Source: Bacteroidia bacterium
GTDB lineage: Bacteria; Bacteroidota; Bacteroidia; Cytophagales; Cyclobacteriaceae
Assembly (NCBI GenBank): GCA_030425425.1
Contig: JAUIAO010000038.1
Span: 1-59,230, forward strand
Length of the DNA stretch: 59,230 bases
Reading direction: 5' to 3'
Made by a program: the position numbers and the translations under genes. The notes under the pieces are model-generated. The model saw nothing but the letters and a program-made list of their open reading frames with translations. It ran no database searches and was not told where the DNA came from. Below, in pieces: positions 26,972 to 39,500 of the stretch (positions are counted from its first letter, which is position 1; each line of letters begins with the position of its first letter).

Positions 26972-27215
26972 CGCAAGCATCCGCTTGTGTCCTTAAAAGA
27001 TATTTTTTGCCTTTGCCGGTGTTATCACCAGCAAACGAGATGCCATGAGCTAGTTGTATAACCTCCAGTATTGATTGAGGAAACTCATTCAATTTCCTTC
27101 ATCAACGATCAAAATAAAGTGAGATGATTTCAATGTCCCGGTAATCACTCGAAGTACTAGATTTATTCCCCAACTAACACAAGCATCCACTTGTGCCCTT
27201 AACAGATATTCGAAA
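26972..27215 (+). repeat. Family B repeat, copy 2 (long form) with CAAGCATCC hairpins
   Basis: Core at 27006-27100 (GCCGGTG-TTAT-CACCAGC; GAGCTAGTTG; CAATTTCCTTC), extended to about 27215 like copy 1. It is preceded and followed by the same short hairpin, CGCAAG-CATCCG-CTTGTG at 26972-26989 and CACAAG-CATCCA-CTTGTG at 27178-27195, each followed by CCTTAA.AGATATT. From 27216 to 27350 I see no gene or clear signal. Confidence 0.75.
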
Positions 27216-27359
27216 AGAAATTATGCGAACAGCAGGGCAAGACCGCTATTGAAAATTTAAAACGGATAGGAGCTTGCCAGGTATTTAGTTTTGAAACCTC
27301 TTTTGCCAAACAGGGATTGTTCACAAATCTCTTTTTTCACCACATTTAAGTTAGCGAAG

Positions 27360-27436
27360 TTCATATTTCACAGGATTCCATTCATACTTCACAATAAAGA
27401 GGAGAAATCTTCCCAATCTCACCAAATTCATATTTG
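27360..27436 (+). promoter_or_regulatory. Putative LytTR-type direct-repeat site and promoter of giant gene 2
   Basis: TTCATATTTCAC (27360-27371) and TTCATACTTCAC (27381-27392), period 21 bp. A -7-like box, CATATTTG (27429-27436), begins 37 bases after the second repeat ends. The spacings equal those at 13227-13303. The repeats are better preserved here than at giant gene 1. Confidence 0.65.
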
Positions 27437-27566
27437 AGAATTATTAAGTAAAGTTCAGAAGACCGACCAAACTGGTTTTCTGAATAATTCTTTAAAATCA
27501 GTTCGCACCTGATTCATGTTCAACTCAACCAAAACACTAATGAACATTTCGCCACAACAATCTAAT

Positions 27567-30500
27567 ATGAGACAATTACTAATCATGTTTTTGATGTGCA
27601 TGGGCATCATTGCTTTTGCACAGCCAGGTTTTGACCGTACCGCACCATTCACCACCTTAGAAAGTGCTTCATTCGTCTTTGGCGATATTGATGGAGATGG
27701 AGACGAGGATGTGTTGATGATGGGCGCCATCTCCAATGATGGATACTATTCCCAATTATACACTTATGATCATCCTACAGGATACACGCTGGTGGAATCT
27801 ACGCCTTTTCCGGGTGTTATAAATGGAGCGGCGGCATTTGCAGATATAGACGGTGACCATGACCTTGATCTTTTCATCGTAGGAGCAACGGGTGAGGCTG
27901 GTTCCACTACACCTGCACCGTCCATATCTTCTTTTTACCTGAATGATGGAAACGGTCAATTCACTTTAGATCCGGATAACAATCTACCCGGGAGAATAAG
28001 CTCTGAAGTGGCGTTTGCAGATTTTGATCGGGACAATGATTTAGACCTGATTGTAACAGGTTATGAATCTGTCACAGCTACAGCATTTAATCCGGAATTT
28101 ATCCTGTATGAGAATATTGATGGGGTATTCACCAATGCCAACGGAAGCAACCCTTTTAGTCAGACAGCATCTAATTTTGATATTGGAGATATAAACGGAG
28201 ATACTTATCTGGATATAGTAGCTGCTGGCAAGTCAACTACAGCCAGTCCTGTAAAGATCTATCTCAACCAGGGAGGTTCTCTGACCTTTACTGAAGGAAC
28301 ATCTCCTATATCATTAGGTGCTGCTTTTGTGAAGTTGGCCAATATCAATAGTGATCAGAATTTAGAATTACTTGTTACTGGTCAGACCAATTCAGATTTT
28401 TCGAATCCTGTTGTTTATGCGGCGTTGTATAATAACAATGGTGCAGGGGTATTTTCAGAAGTGCCCAATGATCCTATCGTTGACGTTTTCCTAGCGAATG
28501 CTGATTTTGGAGATTTAGATGCAGATGGTGACCTGGACTTGATTGTGGCCGGTACGGCCTACAACACCACTTATGAAAGAACAACTAAGCATTATGAAAA
28601 TAATAATGGGATTTTCTCGGAAGCTTCTTTGTCAGGTCTCGTTGCAGGTTATGGAGCAGGCCAGGTTTCCATCATTGATATCAATAATGATGGCGATATG
28701 GATTACTTCCAGACTGGAGTGAATGATACTGGTACTTCCAGAGCCATTTTACTGAATACCTACAATGATCAGCCACAATTTGTTGGTGCATTTGCTGCTT
28801 CTTTTGAAGAAAATCTAACAAGTGTTGCATTGGATGCTGACGCCAATGATGGTGATGGAGGAGAGACTGATCAGTCCTTGACCTATGCCATAACAGGAAA
28901 TGGAGCAGATGATGCCCTGTTCATAATTGATAGTGAAACAGGGGAAGTGACTTTTAAGAATTCTCCAGATTTCGAAAGTCCGGCTGATGCAAATGCTGAT
29001 AACAGTTATGAGTTGAATATCAGCATTTTTGATGGTAAAACTATTGTGGATGCAAACTTCACTATTTCCGTAACAGACGGGGATGATGCCCCAATTATTA
29101 CTTCTGCTACTGCTGCCACTTTTGATGAAAATGCAACTGGGGCAGCTTATACTGCGGTAGCTGAGGATATGGAATCTGCCGTAGTTTACACGCTTACCTC
29201 AGGAGGTGACAATGACCTCTTTACAATTGACGACAATTCGGGTGAAGTATCATTTGTTTCAGCACCGAATTTTGAAAGCCCGGCGGATGCCAATGGAGAT
29301 AATACCTATGAAATTGAAATTACGGCGACTGATATTTCTAACAATACGGATGTCATCAATTTGTCCATTTCTGTCAATGATGTTTTGGAAACGCCGTTGG
29401 CAATTTTTTTAGATAATACAGAGATCGGCAGTGGTAATAATGTGGGAGATATCGTAGGTACGTTGACATTTGACTCACCGGATGCTGATCCTCAGGTATC
29501 GTTTGAACTGCCCGGCGGTTATGGTGACAATGCTTCCTTTACTATTGACACAGACAAACTCAAAGCTGCTGTAGTGTTTGATGTGAATACTAAATCCTCA
29601 TATGACCTTCAGATAAGAGCCTATAATGCCAACGGAAACGAATTGTTTGAAACATTTACTATTACGGTGGTATCATCTGTATTCGATCCAAATGCCCTGA
29701 TTGTAACGAATAACAATGACTCTGGAACCGGTTCTTTGCGTGAAGCAATAGTCAATGCTGAACTGAATCCGGGTGCTGATATCATCAACATCGGTTCTGG
29801 TGTTGGTACGATCACTTTAGCTAGTCAGCTACCTGATATTACACAGGATTTAGAAATCAAAGGAGCAGGAAAATACACCACCATTATAGATGGAGATAAT
29901 GCTGTGAGACCTTTCCTGATACTGACCGGAATAGTAACAATTTCTGATCTTACCATTCAGAACGGACTTGGTAAAGGAGGCGACACCTACGGAGGTGGAG
30001 GAGGAGCCGGTATGGGTGGAGCCATCTATATCGATGATGCAGTAGTAACTATAGAGAATGTATCTTTTTCAGGAAATCAGGCGCTTGGAGGAAGCTCCAA
30101 CGTGGGTAGTCATGATGGTGGCGATGGCCCTCTTCCAGGTCTTGGGGGAGCGGAAGGAGAAACTATTAACAATTTCACTACAGGATTGCCCGGAGGCGAT
30201 GGTGGATTTGGAGCCGGTGGAGGACGCGGTGGTTTTGGAACTCAAGGTGCTGGAAGAGGTGGAAACGGAGGATATGGTGCCGGTGGAGGAGGTGGTGAAA
30301 ACGACCCATTCGGAGGAGAACCCGGTGGTTCTGGAGGATCTTTCGGTGGTCGGGGTGGTAGCAATGGAGCTGCAGGAGGTGCTGGTGCCGGACTTGGAGG
30401 TGCCATTTTTATGAGAAATGGAACACTCTCTGTAAACCATTCTGATTTTAATAACAATGAAGCCACGGCTGGAACACCCGGTTCAGGTGGTGGAGCTGCT

Positions 30501-33500
30501 CAAAGTAAAGCTGGAGCAATCTTCAATATGGCTGGTACTTTTTCCACTTATAAGGTTTCATACAGCAACAATTCGGCGGGAAATGCGGGAAGTACTGATA
30601 GTGACAATGAAAATATTTATGGAAACATCTCCGTCCTTAATGATTTGGTGATTGAGCAACAGCCTGTAGATCAGACAGGCCTTACCGAGGGAGTTTCGTT
30701 GGAATTAGGTGTAAAAACTTCCGGATCAGTCAGCGCCTACCAGTGGCAGGTCAACGATGGTAGTGGTTGGGTAGAGGTAACAGATACTGAACCATACAGT
30801 GGAGCGACTACTGATACACTTTCTATTAGCTGTCTTTTGGCCAGCATGGATGGACTTTCATTCAGATGTCAGATCGATGGAGTATTGAATGACCTGACTA
30901 CCAATGAGGTGAGTTTGGGAGTAAGTGCTTTGCCAATAATGGAGCTAAGCCTGACTGGCAATGTGGAGGTTGGATGTGTTTCTGGTGAAACCAAAATTTA
31001 TACTGCAACTGTAACCAATGCAGTTGGTACACCAACTTACACATGGTATCTGAATGATACAGAAATAACAGGAGAGACCTCAAATGAGCTTACTACATTA
31101 GTAGTAACAGATGATGTAGTTTCAGTAACTGTCAATGATCCGGGTGTATGCTTCGACAGATCACTGACTGAATCAGTGACGATCATTGCTGGCCCACCTA
31201 CTGTGCCAACAGTAACAATTGAGCAACTTAGCCCATATTGTGGAGGCGTAGAAACCTATACGCAATTTGGTTTTTCACATACCAATGCTGGTGATAATCC
31301 GAGAATTGATCATTGGGAAGTAAATGGAGATTGGGTATCCCTTTATGATGAAGGTCTTTATGACCTAAGAGAAGGAGATGTGGTGAAAGTCTTCTTGGAG
31401 GTAGATGACTCTTATAGTTGTGTAGCACAAGGTACTGTGGTCACAGATGAATTTGTTGTTTCAATAGGAGAGCAGGCAGTTATCGACTTTATCGCTCATC
31501 CACAGGATGTAGATGCCACATATACAGAGGGTTCATCCATTTCATTTTCCGTCTCTGCTGAGGGTGCAGATCTGATTTACACTTGGGAATATTATGATAT
31601 CTGGGATGAAGCCTGGAGTAGTGATGTTTCAGGGCTTGGAACTACAGTTACTGGACAAGGAACCCCGAATCTAAACATTGATGAAGTATCCAATTGGTTG
31701 GGAGGCATGAAAATAAGGTGTAGTGTAGGAGAAGGGTTGCTCTGTCCTCAACCTTCTGAGGAGGCTACCATCAATTTCAAATATGGTACAATCACCATCA
31801 CCAATACCAGCAATGACAAGACTGTGGAAGGTTCACTGCCTTGGGCGGCTGATCAGACAAAATATTTGAGACCATACAATGGAGTAGTCACGTTTGATGC
31901 CATGGGAATTAGTGGAACTATTGATTTACAGGAAACCCTAAGCTTTTTTCCTCAAGCAATTCTGAAAGGACCCGGTTCGGAAAATTTGACGATAACCAGT
32001 AGCTCAGGAATTAACGTACTGATAAATAGCAGAACTGAATTGTATGGCGCTATCACACCGCTCACTATTGAAGGCATATCTGTATCCGGAGGATCCACAT
32101 ATGGAATTGCATCTAGTGATGACCTCACACTGGTAGATGTTCAAATCAGCAATAGTGGCTATTGGGGTTTGAGTGTTTCAGGAGGTACTATTGTACTGAA
32201 TGATGTACATATTTCTAACTGTAACTATGAGGCCTTTCAATTAAGTTGTAGCAGTTGTACCGGTGTGGAGGCTAGAATACAAAATTCGAGTTTTACGACT
32301 AGCCCAATTGGTCTGAATTTATCAACTTCTCATAATGTATTCATCGAAAACTCCTTGTTTAAGGACAATACTAATGATGGGCTCTATGTGAACTATACTT
32401 TAGGAACAAATATTTATGGGTCCTCATTTATTAATAACCGCAACGGAATCAGGATCAATAATGGAAATACGACCATCGAAAGATCTACGTTCAGTGGAAA
32501 CAGCAACATGGGTGTTCACATCCTTGATGAAGGTTACACTTTTGATGTGGTTGTCAATAGTTCCACTATCGCCAATAACCAATATGGTATTTCTAATGAC
32601 TTTGGTGAATTGTTGCCGGATGTTAACAACTCCATTATTGTAGGAAACACGCAGAAGGATATTTATGGAAGTATTACGTCTTCTATTGGGTATTTGGCGT
32701 ATGAGAAACCTTATAATGCCAGCAGTCTCTCAGGGGTAACTGAGTACAATATTGTAGCCCCAATTTCTACATTGATTGACGAAAATCTGACTACCGATGG
32801 TATTCTGATGTATCATGAGCCAGCAAGCTGTAGTCCTGTCATTGATGCTGGTTCTACTGATTTAACTACTGATCAATTGGGTGATCCAATAGTAGGACTA
32901 CCTGACATAGGAGCTATTGAACTACAATCAGGGTTGTCGCCTGTGACTGTTTCTGCCACGATTAATCAAGTGTCTTCTGACATCTGTCCGGGTGAAGAAG
33001 CAACATTCACCGCTACTCCAATTAATGGAGGAGACGCTCCGTCTTATCAATGGATGATCAATGGTGAAAATGCTGGAACTGACTCAGATACTTTCGTTAC
33101 TTCAGCACTTCAGGAAGGTGATGAAATCACCGTAGCTGTTACTTCTAATTCCACCTGTCAATTGGTAGAAAACCCAGGAGTTTCTGATCCTCTGGCGGTT
33201 TCTTTTTCAGGTTTACCGGAGATCACTCAGCAGCCTGTTGACCAATCGATTACCTCTTCGCAACAGGCTACTTTCACAGCGACAGGTTCTGGCGCAGACC
33301 TTACCTATCAATGGCAGGTTAATGATGGCAGTAGCTGGGTAGATATTGCAGATGGAGGAATTTATGCCGGAGTTGCTACGAATACTTTAACAATCACAGG
33401 AGCAGGATATACTGAGTCAGGAAATCAATATCGAGCGAAAGTAACTGAGAACTGTCCTGCATATTCTGATCCTGCAACTTTGACTGTTCAGTTGGAATTT

Positions 33501-36500
33501 GTAGTGACTACAGTCAATGATGTGAAAGATGCGAATGATGGTGAAACATCTCTTCGTGAAGCGATGGAGCTGGCATGGAACAGTAATTATTGGGCTAAAA
33601 ATGGAAATATTACGGCAGATGCGCCAATCATTATCGATGCAACAGCAATCAGCGGGACTATGGAGATTTCTTCGGTACTTCCCGACGTATATGCTTATTT
33701 GAAAATTATTGGACCATCAGACCAATCATTGATTATTAAGGCTGCAACTGGCGCTAATGTACATCATTTCAGTGTAGGAAATTCTAATCTCGTTGGAGGC
33801 TTGACTCTTGAGAACATTGTTTTAAGGGACGCGGTGTTCTCTGGTAATGGTGGAGCAGTGACCATAGACAAAAACTCATTGTTTTCCGCTAAAAACTGTG
33901 TGTTTGAAAATAATCAGGGTGCTAACGGAGGGGCAATTTGGGCTGCTAACACTTCAGGTGCTAATACCATTAATCTTGAAGGTTGTTCGTTTATTGGAAA
34001 TATAGCAAGCCCAGGTGGAAATGGTGGAGCTATTTATTTGAATAATGATGGGAATGGAATCTTGAACATCACCAATAGTGCTTTTATTGACAACAATGGA
34101 ACATACGGTGGCGGTGTAGCGGCCTTCAACGCCACTTCCACCGTTGTGAACACCACTATTTCGGGTAATGTTTCTTCGAATCTAAAAGGAGCCGGATTAC
34201 TACTGGCCAGTAATAAGGCCAATAAGGTAATCAATTGTACGATTGTCAATAACACATCTCCTCAGGGTTCGGGAGGAATTGATTTTTCCGCTTCAGTTTC
34301 TACAGCTCAGATTCTGGAAAACAACATCATCATAGGTAATTCAGGTAATCAGGTAACAGTTAATGGATATGTGACCGGATCAAGGAACATTTTGGGCACT
34401 CAGTCTTCAACTTTCGGGTCTGATAATCTTTATGCAATTCCGATTGAAGAAGTAATTGAAACTACGCTATCCGACAATGGTGGTCCTACGCTGACCTATA
34501 ATCTCGCAGCATGTAGTTATGCACTTGATTTTGTCATAGACCCAACAGACAACACTCCGGAGCTGGATGCCAGAGGAGTTGCCAGAATTGGTGCTACAGA
34601 CGCAGGGGCATTAGAATTTAATGGAACAAGAGATACCTCCGGAGGAACACCTGAGCTAACTATTACTGCTTCTCAGGAAGGTGTTTGTGGAACCGAGACA
34701 GTTACTTTCACAGCTACAGATAATGCTGATTATACCTACTCCTGGTTTGTGGATGACATAGAGCAGACTGAGACTTCCAATGTATTGACTGCTGATGTGG
34801 CAGTAGGTCAGGTGGTGAAGGCGACAATTGTGAGTAGCGCCAGATGCCTCGTTACGAATATTGTAAGTACTGAATTGACCATAATACAAGATACCGAAAT
34901 CACCACACCGCCTGAGTTGATGATTACTGCTTCTCAGGATGGAGTTTGTGGTACTGGTACAGTCACATTTACGGCAACTGAAAATGTTGATTATACCTAT
35001 TCGTGGTTTGTAGATGGTGTAGATAAGGGAGAAGGTACGAATAGTTTTACATCAAATGTATCAGTAGGGCAGGTGGTGAATGCAACTATAGTGAGCAATG
35101 CACGCTGCCTGGTGACTAATACGGTCAGTGAGGAAATGACAATTGCCACTGGAGCTGTGGCAACCGTCGATTCTCAACCTACTGATCAGGTTATTGATCC
35201 GAATGGTAGCACATCATTCTCTGTGGAGGCCACGGGTGCAAACTTGACTTTCCAGTGGCAGCAGCAGACCGTAACTGGAGAATGGAAAGATTTGCCAGCC
35301 GATGTGGTAGCTGATAACCTTACTTACTCAGGTGAGCAAACCGCAACCCTTACTATCAGCGAAGCGATGGTCATTGGTGCTAGTCGGGATCCTTATATAT
35401 TTAGATGTGCAGTTGCTGAAGTGTGTGCAGTGTATTCTGAATCAGCAGAGATTACTTTCAGTTCATTCCCAAGCGGTGTTGTAACCAATGGAAACAACGA
35501 TGGCCCTGGTTCACTAAGACAAGCTCTTTTGGATGTACAATATCTGAGTGGTAATGACAATCAACCTTATGTAATTGATGCAACCACTATCACAGATAAT
35601 ATTCAGCTTACAGAAAACCTTCCGGTATTGAACGGACTTCATGCGGTGATAAACACACCTGCAGATTCCAAACTAGCCTTAGTGAATCTTGATAATATAG
35701 ATGGTCTTCGATTTTTTGAGCTCACTAATGGAGCATCACTGACGATTGATGGCGTATCTTTTACTGGAGGTAAAGGGGAAAATGGGGGAGCCATAAGCGT
35801 GGATAATTCTAATTTGCAATTGACCAATGCTATTTTCAATTCAAACGCAGCGTCTGGTAATGGAGGTGTGATCTACGCAAACAATGCCACAGTAACAATC
35901 GACTCAAGTTCATTTGAAAGAAATACAGCTTCGATAGGGGCTGTCATCTATTCTGAGAATGGTACTTTCAACCTGCATAGATCTAATCTGTATTATAATG
36001 GCGCAGATACGGCTGGGTCAATTTATGCTGTTGGTACGTCCTATGAAATAGACTCTGTCACCTTGGATTATCAATATGCATCGAACGTTGCATCTATTTA
36101 TCTGGACAATTCAACAATTGGAAGTTCAATCCTGAACAATCTGAGAATAATCGAAAATGAAGCGAATGATGGGGGTGCACTCCATTTGATTGGAGATGTT
36201 ACTTTTAGAAACTCTTTGGTGTATTACAGCTATTCATACGGTACAAATGCTCCGGGAGCTGTGATATTGGAATCAGGTGTTGAGTTTTATAATTCTACCT
36301 TATATGGAAATGGCGCCAGCGCTGTGTTGCTAAAAGGAGGAGACGTGAAAATGTGGAATCTTTCTTTTAATCGTAGTGATGATTATGGAATTTTCGTAGA
36401 AGACGGGTCAAATTATAGCATTTCAAACTCTATCATAGATGGAATTAAAGGAACTATTGGTTCAGAATATGGTCACAATCTTTACTATGAAACCGGAGAA

Positions 36501-39500
36501 GAAGTTTTAGAAGGAAATACGGAGGGCAACATTGTGGTGAATAGTTCAGACTATAGAGACGTTCACGCAGGTTATCTTATCAATGGTGATGGTAATTATT
36601 TAGATGTACCTCCTTGTAGCGATGCAATTAATTCGGGAATAACAATACCAGGTAGTGAATTAGATCAGATCGGTCAGGCCAGGGTAGGTGAACCAGAAAT
36701 TGGTGCCGTTGAGTTTTATGGAGAAACACTCACACCTGGTCAATTTACATTCGAATTGGTGGCTAGTCACGATGATCTCACAGTATGTGGTGATGAGATG
36801 ATTGACGTGACATTTACAATGAATACCAGTCCGGGTGCAGAAACAGGGTATCTGGACTACTATGAATATGAGTGGAGGCTGAATGGGAATTGGGTTGATG
36901 CTGATGTTGCCAATCCTGTACTGACTCTCACCGGAATGAAAGCCGGAGATGAGTTGGAGGCATATGTTTATGCTGAGGGTAGTAAGTGTTTGAATGATGA
37001 TTACGGTGAAGCAACAGTATCAGTAACAGGCTTACAAAATTCAGATATTCAGGGAAATCCGGTACTAAATGCAGTAGTCGGAGAGGAGTATGTATATCCA
37101 TTCTATGTGGGTGGTGAATCGGGAGTGACTGTTACGGCGACTGATGGCACTGCTTTACCTGATTGGTTGAGCATATCAGAAAACACAACTCCAGGAGTCT
37201 TATCTTCTATTGCTGGATCTACAGAGGGGAATGTAGATGGCACTGGTGCAGATGCACAGTTCAAGTGGTCTATGAGAATGGCCAGAGATAGTGAAGGCAA
37301 CTTATATGTTGTAGATAGATTAAACAGTGCCATACGCAAGATTGACCAAAATGGCACAGTATCCACAATTACTTCTACACTTGGAAGCGGATCTGGATAC
37401 GGGATTGTCGTGGATGGTAATGATGAGATATACTATGCAGATGCAGGAGCTTATGTAATCGGAAAACTCAATGCATCAGGAACTCCAGAAGTTTACGCTG
37501 GAAATGGCATTAGTTACAACAGGACAGGAGATCTGGCCAATGTAGGCTTTAGATATCCGTTTGATGTGAAATTTGGTCCGGATGGCGCAATGTACGTAGC
37601 AGATTATTCTGCTAATTATATCATGAAATATGCTGATGGAATGTTTACCAGGTTAGCGTATGTAAGTAGTCCTTCAGGCATTGCTATCGATGCTCAAAAC
37701 AACGTCTATGTATCAAGTTATAATGTTATCTATAAAATAGATTCTGATGGAAACTCGTCAGTTTTTGTTGGTTCAGGTAGCTATGGTTTGGCTGATGGCA
37801 AAGGACGGGAAGCTTCATTCGATGGGCCTCAGGGAATGGCATTTGATGCTTATGGGAATTTGATTGTTGCAGATAGAAACAATCATGCGATAAGACGGGT
37901 CACTCCAGATGGAGTGGTGACTACTCTGGCAGGTGGTACAGCAGGAGATGCTACCGGCCCTGCTACTGATGCAGTTTTCAAAAGCCCTGAAGATGTCGTG
38001 ATTGATCCACAAACTGGTAATATCATCGTTGCTGATGCTGGAAACTATAAAATAAAGGTGCTTACTGCTGCCGGAGACTTTGTGTTAACTGGAGCACCGG
38101 ATCAAGCAGGAGACTTCAATATTTCTTTGACTGCTTCCAGTGGAACATGTAACGACGATACCCAATCATTTACCATTAGCATCACAGAATCGGATCCTCC
38201 GGTATTCGTTACGGAAAGCAATGTGTCATTTGATGAAAATCAAACGCTTTTAAATCTTGAGATTCAGGATGCAAGTCCATTCACTATTGCTATTACGGGG
38301 GGATCAGACGCGGCACTATTCGAAATCCAATCCGGTGATGTAGCATTTATCAATACACCAAATTTTGAAGTGCCACATGATAGCGATTTTGACAATATAT
38401 ATGAATTGGAAATCACCGCAACAGATGCTGGTGATCGTCAGTCAGTACGAATGTTTTATGTGGATGTAGCGGATGCCAATGACAACCCGGACAACATTTC
38501 TTTGGATAATTCTACAGTGGATGAGTTCATGCCTGCTGGTTCTTTGGTTGGAGTACTGTCTGCAACTGATGAAGATGCGGGAGATGAAGTCGTGTTCAGT
38601 CTGGAGTCGGGAACTGCAGAAAATGACTTCTTCTATATAGAGGATAATCAGTTACTCACTAAGCAGCCATTTGATTTTGACCTGAAATCAAGCTATATCC
38701 TTTTCATTACTGCAACGGATTTATATGGTGGAATATCTGATCAGAAAGCCAGAATCACCATCAATGAAGTGACAAATGTAGCGCCTTGGTTTGTGCAAGT
38801 AGAGCGCATAGAATTGATGGAGGATGAGTTTTTCTTCTTTACTCCACAGGTGGTGGATCGTGATGGCGATGCACTCACTGTCACGGCTACACAGCTTCCA
38901 GACTGGGTGACTTTTGAAACCTATCCCGATAGTGTAAATTATATCTATGAATTCCAGAGAGTAATTGAGATTGATGAAAACAATTCCTATTACGGTATTA
39001 CTGATGATAATGTCATGTATGCTCCTTTCGGAGGAACACCAGAGTCGCTATTTGAACCAGGAGTAATTTCTAACCCTCCATATAGTGGTGCTTCACTTGC
39101 TGTGACTCCTGATGGTACTCTTTTCGTAACCAGTGGTGATTCTATCATGAAATACTCAAATGGTCAGCTTACTACCTTCTACAATGAAGGCTCACCAAAC
39201 AACATGGCTTATCATCCGGATGGTTATCTGGTTTTTGGAATGCAAAATGCTGATTTCACTTTCACATTGAAAAAAGCAACAATGGACGGAACAGTGACAG
39301 ATATTGTGGCCAACATGCCTTGGGACGGAGGAACTTTGACTGTCAGAGGGAATGGAGATATTGTGGTGCCTGATCTAGAGAACAATTTGACTACCTATAC
39401 CATTGACGGACAAGCTGGTCAACCAATCATCTTGGATATTGAATTATGGGATTATTCTGATGCAGGAGTAACCACACCTGGATTATACAGTTTCATCGAT

